Source: Oxalobacteraceae bacterium (lineage in GTDB: Bacteria > Pseudomonadota > Gammaproteobacteria > Burkholderiales > Burkholderiaceae_D). From it: 64,000 nucleotides of DNA. The stretch lies in contig CANFLV010000011.1 of the NCBI GenBank assembly GCA_947448025.1, positions 62,001-126,000 on the forward strand, read 5' to 3'. The translations under genes were made by a program, and so were the position numbers. Below are positions 46,059 to 53,326 of this stretch, in pieces. The notes under the pieces are model-generated. The model searched no databases, had not been told where the DNA came from, and saw nothing but the letters and a program-made list of their open reading frames with translations. Numbering within the stretch: the stretch's first letter is position 1; each line of letters opens with the position of its first letter.

Positions 46059-47432
46059 TTAGAACGTTGCTGCAGCGATGAAGTCACCAAGGTGCGCGCA
46101 GTTGCCGATTTCACGTGACAGTTCCCATGAACTGGCCGCTTTTTGCGCGCCGATGATAGGCTCACTCTGGTCAATGAACTTGGCCTTGAGCTGGACTTCG
46201 GTCAGTGGCACTTCAACGCTGCCGACGGCATTCTTGATGAAGATATGCAGTTCGCGGCCATCGGTGGTGTTGATGACCAGATCCGCCGACGCTTCAGCGA
46301 TGCTGTCGTCGACGATAGCTTCGACTTTCGAGCGCAGCGCCAACACTTCCGGACGATTGACGCATTCGTCGGTGTACTCATGCTCGCCGGCGCGGCCGTA
46401 CAGCAAACCGACAGCGCAGGAATGGTAGACGCTGAATTTGCTTTCGAGGCCAGTCACTGGCGTCTTCTTGCCCGTCAGTTCCAGCACCAGCGAATGCACC
46501 TTGAGCGTGACCTTGGCGATGTCGGACGCTTTCAGATTGTATTTTTCACGCAGCTGCACGCAGCCGTCGATACTTGGATGGATCACGATACCGCAAGCGA
46601 AAGGCTTGTAGGTATTGAGCGCGATTTCCCAGCTGCTGCCGAGGTTTTCCGTGATTTCGGACCAGTCGGTCTTGTCCGAGAATACCTGCATCAGGCCGCG
46701 TGGTGCTTCCAGCGCGCGACGTGAAGACGTGAAGCCATGCTTGCCAAACAAGGCAGCCATCAGGCCGACTTTGGCAGCCGCGCCTGGATGGAAGGGCTTG
46801 GTCATCGTGCCGAACTGTTCGCGCAAGCCTGTTGGCTGGGACGCAGCGACGCCGAGCGCCATCTGGGTCTGAGCCGGAGTCAGCTTCATCAGGCGTGAGC
46901 AGGCTGCGGCAGCGCCGAGCATACCGGTCGAGCCAGTGATGTGCCAGCCGCGATCGTAATGGTCCGGGTAAATCGCATTGCCGACGCGGCAGGAAACTTC
47001 AATACCGATGACCATCGCATCGATCAGTTCACGACCGGAGATGTTCAGGTGCTGACCCAGCGCGAGGACAGCAGGGGCTACCGGGCCGGCAGGGTGAATG
47101 ATGGTTTTCAGATGTGTGTCGTCGAAGTCAAAGGTATGCGAGCTGATACCGTTGAGCAGGGCGGCGTTCGCAATGTCGACTTTCTCTTTACGACCGAGGA
47201 TAGAAGCCTGGCCTGCAGGCGCCAGTTCCATTACGGCGCCGAGCGCAGCGACCATGGTTTCGTGGGTCGACGGGCCAATGGCGCAGCCTGCCCAGTTTGC
47301 AAACGTGCGATGCGCTTCCTGATCCACGGAGTCGCTCCAGCCTTTGGATGGATGCTCGATGGCGAACTTCGCCAGCATTTCAGTCACGCCTGGGGCGTTG
47401 TGGTCGGCTTTGACCTTGGTGTTAATTGCCAT
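46059..47432 (-). CDS. MmgE/PrpD-family protein 2
   Basis: 457 aa. Same fold as its paralogue at 41657-43018: SSHTFDFDDTHLKTIIHPAG near residue 100, GWHITGSTGMLGAAAA, and FKPFACGIVIHPSID. The two proteins share motif order but differ clearly in sequence, so they probably perform different steps rather than duplicate one. First enzyme gene after the regulator, in the same direction. Confidence 0.9.
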   Translation of the reverse strand: MAINTKVKADHNAPGVTEMLAKFAIEHPSKGWSDSVDQEAHRTFANWAGCAIGPSTHETMVAALGAVMELAPAGQASILGRKEKVDIANAALLNGISSHTFDFDDTHLKTIIHPAGPVAPAVLALGQHLNISGRELIDAMVIGIEVSCRVGNAIYPDHYDRGWHITGSTGMLGAAAACSRLMKLTPAQTQMALGVAASQPTGLREQFGTMTKPFHPGAAAKVGLMAALFGKHGFTSSRRALEAPRGLMQVFSDKTDWSEITENLGSSWEIALNTYKPFACGIVIHPSIDGCVQLREKYNLKASDIAKVTLKVHSLVLELTGKKTPVTGLESKFSVYHSCAVGLLYGRAGEHEYTDECVNRPEVLALRSKVEAIVDDSIAEASADLVINTTDGRELHIFIKNAVGSVEVPLTEVQLKAKFIDQSEPIIGAQKAASSWELSREIGNCAHLGDFIAAATF

Positions 47433-47526
47433 GCTATTTTTCTCTCCGGGAGATTTGTGGTTGAATGAGTTTTACCCTTGCGGGTGATTGCCTGACGCAG
47501 GCATTACTGTTGTGGCGTACTGGTCT

Positions 47527-48252
47527 TCATGCAGACGCCTTTTTCTTGTTTTCAGGTGGGGTCGGCTCTGCCGACAATTCGACGAGCCGCTGCTGCGAGG
47601 CTTTGACATGCGTGGCCATCAAGTCTTCGCAGGCTTGCGGATCGCCGCTGCGGATGGCATCAACGATGGCATGGTGCTCGCGGATCGAACTCAGCATGCC
47701 GACATCGGTGGACAGATTTTTCAGACGCACGAGATGCAGCTTTTGCACAATGCCGCGATAGATGTCGCACATTTGCTGGTTATCGCAGGCGCTGATGATG
47801 TCCCAGTGAAATTGCAAATTCGTCTGGTAATACAGCATCACATCCTTGCGCTCTGCCGCGTCATCCATATGTACGAGACGCTGTTCGAGCACGCTCAGCA
47901 GCGCCAGTGAAGGCTCGATGGCCGCCTTGCGTCCGGCGAAGGCATCGAGCATGGCGCGCATTTCATAGAGGTCGGCGATTTCCACCGCCGAGAGCTGGCG
48001 CACGAAGACGCCGGCATGCTTGCGCGATTCGACCAGACCGCTGCTTTCAAGGTCGCGCAAGGCTTCGCGTACCGGCACACGCGAGACGCCCAGACGGGCG
48101 GCGATCAACGGTTCGGTAATGCGCTCGCCCGGCTGTAAATCGCCGCGCAGGATGGCTGACAGCACGTCGTCGCGGATCACGCGGGCGAGGGGCACGTCGC
48201 GGATCTGGCTTAACAGGTCATCGGTCGAATCGACCTTGTTCCAAGGCATCAT
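47527..48252 (-). CDS. GntR-family regulator, FCD (FadR) subgroup
   Basis: 241 aa. Winged helix-turn-helix at the N-terminus with ITEPLIAARLGVSRVPVREAL (key part RLGVSRVPVREAL). The C-terminal FCD domain has LYEMRAMLDAFAGRKAA and metal-binding-type histidines in FHWDIISACDNQ and REHHAIVDAI. It probably binds a small carboxylate and controls the downstream MmgE-tct module and itself. A perfect 16-bp palindrome of the FadR-subfamily type lies 22 bp upstream of its start. Confidence 0.94.
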   Translation of the reverse strand: MMPWNKVDSTDDLLSQIRDVPLARVIRDDVLSAILRGDLQPGERITEPLIAARLGVSRVPVREALRDLESSGLVESRKHAGVFVRQLSAVEIADLYEMRAMLDAFAGRKAAIEPSLALLSVLEQRLVHMDDAAERKDVMLYYQTNLQFHWDIISACDNQQMCDIYRGIVQKLHLVRLKNLSTDVGMLSSIREHHAIVDAIRSGDPQACEDLMATHVKASQQRLVELSAEPTPPENKKKASA

Positions 48253-48273
48253 AGTAGGGGCTGGCTAAATAGA

Positions 48274-48289
48274 ATATCGTATACGATAT
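48274..48289. promoter_or_regulatory. Palindromic GntR operator
   Basis: ATATCGTATACGATAT is a perfect 16-bp palindrome with the GTATAC core common to operators of FCD-type GntR regulators. Placed 22-37 bp upstream of the regulator gene, it would cover the promoter, suggesting autorepression of the whole module. Confidence 0.8.
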
Positions 48290-48390
48290 GCACAGTAGCA
48301 AGTCAGGGAAGTTTATGTCAAGAAATTTGTGGCGAGGGTCAAAGGGATATAGTCGGCAGATCGGATGAATTCGCCTCATAAAACCTGAGT

Positions 48391-48630
48391 ATGCATCGAC
48401 CTATATGCCGGGCACCCGCCCTGCGCGCCCCATCCCTGCTGACTTTTTAAGGGATGGGGCGCGCAGGGCGGATACCTCTGACAGTCCAGCGTGGTGCGGC
48501 CAGCGACCCAGCCGGATGGGTTTTTAAAATGGTCGCGCTTTAACGCCGGTCCAAGAGATAGGGCTATCGGGCGCCGCCAGGCTTAACAAGTCACCAGTCT
48601 GGCGGCGCCCGATAGCCCTGTCTCGATCTG
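48391..48630. repeat. 240-bp structured repeat unit, copy 1
   Basis: Begins ATGCATCGACCT and ends CTGTCTCGATCTG. It is 92.5 % identical (222 of 240, no gaps, counted by hand) to copy 2 at 48781-49020. Hairpin A: perfect 22-bp stem 48416-48437 / 48450-48471, loop 12 nt. Hairpin B: 26-bp stem 48555-48580 / 48599-48624 with one T-G pair, loop 18 nt (GCTTAACAAGTCACCAGT). Positions 48440-48450 can pair with 48583-48593 at 10 of 11 positions, so the loops could kiss. No coding signal. The 100 bp between the GntR operator and this unit hold nothing I recognise. Confidence 0.9.
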
Positions 48631-48695
48631 ACACGGTTGCAATCCCGCGCGCGATCCGCCCCCCATTCTGTTCAACCAGCCTTACCCAAGCCATA

Positions 48696-48761
48696 AATAG
48701 GGTCAGAGTCAAATTGATTTTCTGACATGTTTCAGTAATTTAATTTGACTCTGACCCTATT
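48696..48761. repeat. Palindromic REP/MITE-like element, copy 2
   Basis: Perfect 20-bp inverted repeat: 48696-48715 (AATAGGGTCAGAGTCAAATT) and 48742-48761, spacer 26 nt. Same arms as the element at 39663-39733 but a different spacer, so only the arms are conserved. It lies between the two copies of the 240-bp unit. Confidence 0.85.
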
Positions 48762-48780
48762 AGAACCAGAACATCAATGA

Positions 48781-49020
48781 ATGCATCGACCTGTATGCCC
48801 GGCACCCGCCCTGCGCGCCCCATCCCTGCTGACTTTTTAAGGGAAGGGGCGCGCAGGGCGGATGCCTATGACAGTCCAGCGTGGCACCGCCAGCGACCCA
48901 GCCGGATGGGGTTTTAAATTAGTCGCGCTTCTATGCCGGTCCCAGAGACAGGGCTATCGGGCACCGCCAGGCTTAACAAGTCACCAGTCTGGCGGTGCCC
49001 GATAGCCCTGTCTCGATCTG
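48781..49020. repeat. 240-bp structured repeat unit, copy 2
   Basis: Offset exactly 390 bp from copy 1. Hairpin A (48806-48827 / 48840-48861) has one A-A mismatch (48822/48845). Hairpin B (48945-48970 / 48989-49014) is perfectly paired over 26 bp: relative to copy 1 a G-C pair has become A-T (48963/48996) and the T-G pair has become C-G (48949/49010). Both loop sequences are identical to copy 1, so the loop-loop complementarity is kept. It continues into a 28-bp tandem repeat. Confidence 0.9.
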
Positions 49021-49091
49021 ATGAGGTATCAGTTCCTGTCTCGATCTGAAGAGGTGGCAGTCTCTTTCTCGATCTGATACGGTCGCAATCT
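49008..49091. repeat. 28-bp tandem repeat, three units
   Basis: Units at 49008-49035, 49036-49063 and 49064-49091 share CTGTCTCGATCTGA (third unit CTTTCTC...) followed by a variable half with GG and CA(G/A)T. A single related unit follows copy 1 at 48618-48644, whose tail best matches the third unit. The array ends 9 bp before the Cry-DASH stop codon. Not a CRISPR: there are no spacers. Confidence 0.85.
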
Positions 49092-49100
49092 TTCACGCGA

Positions 49101-50390
49101 TCAGGGCATCTGCCACAGCAGACGATAACGTCCATCGGCATCATAATCCTGCGCCTGTTTTTGCGGATTGAAGCGCCGTCCGTTGCGCGGGTCGGTGCCG
49201 CGTCCGGCCAGATACAGCCAGTTCCCCTGATTGCTGCAGACATCGAAATCGAGTAACTGAGACTCGAACCATGCGGCGCCGGCGCGCCAGTCGCAGGCGA
49301 GATCATGCACGAGGTAGCTGGCAACGATCTGGCGCAGGCGGTTCGATAAGTAACCAGTCGCTGCCAGCTCATGCATGCCGGCGTCGACGAAGGGTTCGCG
49401 GGTTTTTCCAGCGCACCAGCGGGCGAATTTTTTCTCATCATGCGGCGGGGTGCCGGCATCCGACAAACCTTGCGGGAGAAACAAGGCTGTGCCGTGTTGC
49501 AGATGCAGGAAGCGGAAATAATCACGCCACAATAATTCGAACCAGAGCCAGTAACTACCGTCATTGGCGCCATGTGTGGCTTCAAAGTTTTTTAGCCCGG
49601 CATAGGCCGTGCGTGCCGACAGTGCGCCGCTGGCCAGCCATGGTGAAAATTTACTGGAATACTCGGTGCCGCTGAGGCCATTGCGGGTTTCTTTGTAACT
49701 GTGTGCGCGGGTGTCTGAAAAATACTGCGCAAGGTGGGCTGCCGCTGCAGTTTCGCCGCCGGCGAAAGCGGGCGTGCGGTAGGGGAAGGAGGAACGCGCA
49801 TCGTCAACGCCTGCGCTGCTGCGCGGCTTATTGTGCAGCGGCAGTGTGTCGAGCGAAAATTCCGGCGGCGGTATGCGCAATGGCATCCGCAAAGGTGCTG
49901 GCGGGACGACGCCAGCGCGCTCCACCTTGTTACGGAAATTCGTGAAGACATCGGGCAGGTCTTGCACCGCAAATGGCAATTTATTGGGAGCCAGCATGCT
50001 CGACTGCCAGGTCGCGTGTACCTTGAGGCCGCTCCTGCGCAGGGCGTCCAGCTCGCGCACTTCTTCCGGCGCGGCGATCTCCTCACAGTGGATGTCGGTC
50101 GCGCCTGTCAACTGCGCCAATAGCGGCAAGACTTCGCGTGGCCGGCCTGACAGTTCCAGCAGGCGCTGGTCGCGCTTGTGCAGTTGTCCTTGTAAATCCG
50201 CCAGCGTCGCATCGAGAAAGTCGCGTCGGTGCTCACTGCGTCGGGCAAAGCCCCAGGGGGTCATTTTTTCCTGCAGCGGATCGTGGCAATACACGATCAG
50301 CAGCTGTTTGGCAGCCTTGCAGGCCGCGCTCAGCGCCGCATTGTCGGCCAGCCGCAGATCATTGCGGAACCAGTAGATATGCGTCGTCAT
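49101..50390 (-). CDS. cryD: Cryptochrome DASH-type photolyase
   Basis: 429 aa. N-terminal antenna-type domain starts HIYWFRNDLRLADNAAL; the DASH-typical LPDVFTNFRNKVE follows near residue 165, and the C-terminal FAD domain has NRLRQIVASYLVHDLACDWRAGA, SNQGNWLYLAGRGTDPR and RRFNPQKQA. DASH proteins bind FAD and often MTHF and repair CPDs mainly in single-stranded DNA. Its start overlaps the DUF2256 stop (ATGA). Third gene of the second photolyase locus. Confidence 0.93.
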   Translation of the reverse strand: MTTHIYWFRNDLRLADNAALSAACKAAKQLLIVYCHDPLQEKMTPWGFARRSEHRRDFLDATLADLQGQLHKRDQRLLELSGRPREVLPLLAQLTGATDIHCEEIAAPEEVRELDALRRSGLKVHATWQSSMLAPNKLPFAVQDLPDVFTNFRNKVERAGVVPPAPLRMPLRIPPPEFSLDTLPLHNKPRSSAGVDDARSSFPYRTPAFAGGETAAAAHLAQYFSDTRAHSYKETRNGLSGTEYSSKFSPWLASGALSARTAYAGLKNFEATHGANDGSYWLWFELLWRDYFRFLHLQHGTALFLPQGLSDAGTPPHDEKKFARWCAGKTREPFVDAGMHELAATGYLSNRLRQIVASYLVHDLACDWRAGAAWFESQLLDFDVCSNQGNWLYLAGRGTDPRNGRRFNPQKQAQDYDADGRYRLLWQMP

Positions 50391-50536
50391 GCTGCACCCT
50401 TGCTCTCGCGGCGGCAGCGCTCGGAACAGTATTTGACTTCATCCCAGACACGTTCCCATTTCTTGCGCCAGTCGAACGGGCGCTGGCATTGCGGACACAT
50501 CTTGCTGGGTAGGTCACCTTTTTTGCGCATGCGCAT
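50387..50536 (-). CDS. DUF2256 mini-protein
   Basis: 49 aa, too short for most gene finders. Reads MRMRKKGDLPSKMC... with a CPQCQRPFDWRKKW zinc-binding-like half and a DEVKYCSERCRR half: four Cys in a C-x2-C ... C-x3-C arrangement, basic throughout. This is the DUF2256 pattern, whose members sit beside photolyase/cryptochrome genes in many bacteria. It starts directly after the upstream photolyase stop (50537) and overlaps the Cry-DASH start by 4 bp, so the three are cotranslated. The in-frame ATG at 50530 is an alternative start. Function unknown; DNA or cofactor binding is a guess. Confidence 0.92.
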   Translation of the reverse strand: MRMRKKGDLPSKMCPQCQRPFDWRKKWERVWDEVKYCSERCRRESKGAA

Positions 50537-52093
50537 TCAGAACTCCAAAGTCAATTGCGGGCTGGTCGCCGGCGGTGTTGTGGCAGTCGCGCGCTGACTC
50601 TTGCCGATGGCTGCTGGCGGGCGTTTGCGCGAAGCGTGTTTGTCGACGATCGCGCCGCGCGCCGCTCTTACGGCCGCATCGGCGCGCAGGGCATACAGAC
50701 GCGCTTTCGCTTCCTTCGTCGCTTCCTCAAGATCGACCAGCGGCAGCGGGATGTCTTCGCCGACGATCACGCCGCAGCGCTGCTGCAAATCCTCCGGCAT
50801 GCGCCAGGGTTCGAACAGCCAGGAATCCGGCACCTTACGCATCGCCGGCAGCCAGCGCCGCACGAAGTGACCATGCGGGTCGTGATCCATCGCCTGCTTG
50901 ATCGGGTTATAGATGCGCGCCGTATTAATGCCGGTCGTCCCCGACTGCATCTGCATCTGGCTCCAGTGGATGCCGGGTTCGTAATCTAGGAACTGCCCGG
51001 CCAGCCAATGTCCGACCGGACGCCAGTCCAGCCACAGCGGATATGCCGCGACCGACACCAGCATGGCACGCATGCGGAAATTGAGCCAGCCGGTTTCGCG
51101 CAACATGACGACACAGGCGTCGACCAGCGGCCAGCCGGTGCGCGCAGAAGTCAGCGCTTCGAAATGCGCCGGATTCCATTCATCTTCGCGCAGGCCATCG
51201 TAGCCGCGATGCACATTCTGGACTTCGAGCTCCGGCTCGCTCTCGAGCTTCTGGATGAAGTGGCAGTGCCAGTAAAGCCGGCTGACGAAGGCCGTCAAAC
51301 CCTTATTGCGGCGTTCGGCGCTGGCCGGCATGTTCAGCAATTCCAGGCGCGTGGCTTGTACGATTTCACGCAGGCTCAGGCAGCCATACGTGATGTAAGG
51401 TGACAGGCGCGAACAGGCAGTCGGCGCCGACAGTGGCGAAGAAATCCCGCCGCGATACTGGCCGCTGCGCTCATGCAGAAAGCTCTCCAACAGGGCCAGT
51501 CCCGCAGCCCGTCCACCGCGCTGGCGCTGCGGCGGCTCATCAGCATCCAGCCCGAGATCCTGCGCCGATGGCGCGCGCGCCTGCTGCCACGGCAGTTCGA
51601 TAAATTGCAGCGCCTGTAGCTCGGGAACGGGCAGGCAGGCAGCATTCATATGCAGGTTCCAGTGCCCCTGCCAGGTATCGCGATCCCGCAGCCGGCGCAC
51701 CACGCCGAATTGCGCAAATTCATGCCAGTCCACGCCTTGCGCACGACACCAGCGGCCGAGCGCCAGGTCGCGCTGATACGTAAAGCCATTGCCCGTTTCT
51801 TCATGCGCATAAATCGCGGTGAAGGGCGCCGCAGCGTAGAGCTGCGCAAACACGGTCGGTACTTCGCCGGTCAGCACATGCAGCCGCCCGCCAAACCGGC
51901 GCAGGGCCTGATGCAATTCACGCAGGCTTTCAAGCAGAAATTGGTAATGCTGATTTGCCGCATCGCGTTGCGCCCAGAGCTGCGGCTCGATGACGTACAG
52001 GCACAGCAGCGGGCCTTGCGCCGATGCATGATGTAACGCGGCGTGATCGTGCAGGCGCAGATCACGTTTAAACCAGACGATGCTGTAAGTCAT
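50537..52093 (-). CDS. Photolyase/cryptochrome-family FAD protein
   Basis: 518 aa. N-terminal Rossmann-type domain with IVWFKRDLRLHDHAAL; FAD domain with SGQYRGGISSPLSAPTACS (in part), ARTGWPLVDACVVMLRETGWLNFRMRAM, and IHWSQMQMQSGTTGINTARIYNP. The C-terminus is a long Ala/Pro-rich basic tail from about residue 455. It differs from both the PhrB gene at 4472-5941 and the DASH gene: the W-containing NNGGWQWASS segment of PhrB is replaced by HWSQMQMQSG. Subfamily and substrate not determined. Start 52093 gives the standard MTYSIVWFKRDLR; the frame extends 34 unlikely codons upstream. Confidence 0.88.
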   Translation of the reverse strand: MTYSIVWFKRDLRLHDHAALHHASAQGPLLCLYVIEPQLWAQRDAANQHYQFLLESLRELHQALRRFGGRLHVLTGEVPTVFAQLYAAAPFTAIYAHEETGNGFTYQRDLALGRWCRAQGVDWHEFAQFGVVRRLRDRDTWQGHWNLHMNAACLPVPELQALQFIELPWQQARAPSAQDLGLDADEPPQRQRGGRAAGLALLESFLHERSGQYRGGISSPLSAPTACSRLSPYITYGCLSLREIVQATRLELLNMPASAERRNKGLTAFVSRLYWHCHFIQKLESEPELEVQNVHRGYDGLREDEWNPAHFEALTSARTGWPLVDACVVMLRETGWLNFRMRAMLVSVAAYPLWLDWRPVGHWLAGQFLDYEPGIHWSQMQMQSGTTGINTARIYNPIKQAMDHDPHGHFVRRWLPAMRKVPDSWLFEPWRMPEDLQQRCGVIVGEDIPLPLVDLEEATKEAKARLYALRADAAVRAARGAIVDKHASRKRPPAAIGKSQRATATTPPATSPQLTLEF

Positions 52094-52175
52094 GCGGGGG
52101 ATTATACAAACAATGTCGCGATTGATTTTTTCATGAAGGCGTTGGGCATATTTGGAATTTGCATATCGAAGGATA

Positions 52176-52187
52176 AAACGATTCGTT
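52176..52187 (+). promoter_or_regulatory. Shared 12-mer upstream of sbp (candidate CysB-related site)
   Basis: AAACGATTCGTT, 56 bp before the sbp start. The near-identical AAATGATTCGTT lies upstream of cysT (56039-56050). Both transcription units belong to sulfate uptake, so a common regulator such as CysB could use it. The wider region (TATTTGGAATTTGCATATCGA, starting 52149, quoted only in part) also looks AT-rich and promoter-like. Confidence 0.4.
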
Positions 52188-52243
52188 CCCCTCATTAGCC
52201 GGCTTGCTTAAGCTGCAAGTTCCAGACAAATAAGGGGAAACAC

Positions 52244-53260
52244 ATGCTTTACAAGAACCGCCTGCAAGCCGCCATCGCCGCTGTCCTGATCGCTGCCGCC
52301 ACCTCCGTATCTTTCGCAGCCGAAATCTCGCTGCTCAACGTTTCCTATGATCCGACCCGCGAGTTGTACCAGGACCTGAACCAATCCTTCGCCAAACAAT
52401 GGCAAGCCAAAACCGGCGACAAACTCACCGTCAAGCAGTCGCATGGTGGTTCCGGCAAACAGGCGCGCGCAGTCATCGACGGCATCGACGCCGATGTCGT
52501 GACCCTGGCGCTGGCCTATGACATCGACGAGATCGCCGCGCGCGGCTTGCTCGCCAAAGACTGGCAGAAGCGCCTGCCGCATAACGCGACACCGTATTCA
52601 TCGACGATCGTCTTCCTGGTTCGTAAAGGTAATCCGAAAGGCATCAAGGACTGGGGCGACCTGATCAAGCCGGGCGTGGCCGTGATCACGCCAAATCCGA
52701 AAACCTCCGGTGGCGCGCGCTGGAATCATCTGGCGGCCTGGGGTTATGCGCTGAAGCAGCCGGGCGGCACGCCGGCGACGGCTAAAGACTTTTTGGCAAA
52801 GCTGTACAAAAATGTGCCGGTGCTCGACTCTGGCGCGCGCGGTGCGACCACGACCTTTGTCGAGCGCGGTATCGGTGACGTGCTGATCGCCTGGGAAAAT
52901 GAAGCGCTGCTAGCGATCAAGGAACTCGGTCCGGACAAGGTCGACCTGATCGCGCCGCCGCAGTCCATCCTCGCCGAGCCGCCGGTCGCATTAGTGGATA
53001 AAGTCGTCGATCGCCGCGGCACGCGCAAAGTCGCGCAAGCCTATCTCGATTACCTCTACACCGATGAAGCGCAGGAATTGATCGCGAAAAATTACTACCG
53101 TCCGACGACCGAGAAGGCTGCGAAAAAATATGCGGCGCAATTCCCGAAAGTGAAACTATTCACCGTCGATGAGGTTGCCGGCGGCTGGACCAATGCGCAG
53201 GCGACGCATTTTGCCGATGGCGGCATCTTTGACCAGATTTACGCGCCGGGTAAAAAGTAA
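52244..53260 (+). CDS. sbp: Periplasmic sulfate/thiosulfate-binding protein
   Basis: 338 aa. Signal peptide [17 protein letters not shown], then [17 protein letters not shown] (sulfate pocket Ser), [38 protein letters not shown] and NEALLA. These are Sbp/CysP hallmarks. Delivers sulfate to CysTWA, but here the permease genes lie 2.9 kb downstream beyond an inverted ior pair. AAGGGGA ribosome site 7-13 bp before the ATG. Confidence 0.95.
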   Translation: MLYKNRLQAAIAAVLIAAATSVSFAAEISLLNVSYDPTRELYQDLNQSFAKQWQAKTGDKLTVKQSHGGSGKQARAVIDGIDADVVTLALAYDIDEIAARGLLAKDWQKRLPHNATPYSSTIVFLVRKGNPKGIKDWGDLIKPGVAVITPNPKTSGGARWNHLAAWGYALKQPGGTPATAKDFLAKLYKNVPVLDSGARGATTTFVERGIGDVLIAWENEALLAIKELGPDKVDLIAPPQSILAEPPVALVDKVVDRRGTRKVAQAYLDYLYTDEAQELIAKNYYRPTTEKAAKKYAAQFPKVKLFTVDEVAGGWTNAQATHFADGGIFDQIYAPGKK

Positions 53261-53266
53261 GCAGGC

Positions 53267-53307
53267 AAAAAAATCCCCCTGGTTCGCGCTGTGCGAAGCA
53301 GGGGGGA
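53267..53307 (-). terminator. Intrinsic terminator for the ior genes
   Basis: On the minus strand a hairpin with outer arms TCCCCCTG / CAGGGGGGA and inner arms TTCGC/GCGAA around GCTGT is followed by seven T (A7 at 53267-53273 on the plus strand). It lies 20 bp after the ior stop and 6 bp after the convergent sbp stop, so it may also halt sbp transcripts, though without a T-run in that direction. Confidence 0.85.
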
Positions 53308-53326
53308 CAGACCATCATGCTATAGC

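Noticed and set aside
47490-47506. Small GCCTG-ACG-CAGGC hairpin between gntR and the MmgE gene
   Set aside because: Five-base stem without T-run; too weak to call a terminator.
48524-48712. Short minus-strand open frame across hairpin B of copy 1
   Set aside because: Runs through the inverted repeat and into the palindrome; no ribosome site and no similarity. Open by chance.
49008-49091. CRISPR array
   Set aside because: 28-bp units are directly abutting with no unique spacers, and no cas genes are nearby.
48253-49100. Hidden tRNA or small protein gene in the 850-bp spacer
   Set aside because: No cloverleaf with CCA-adjacent acceptor stem and no frame with ribosome site and family resemblance; the strong structures there are the repeat hairpins.
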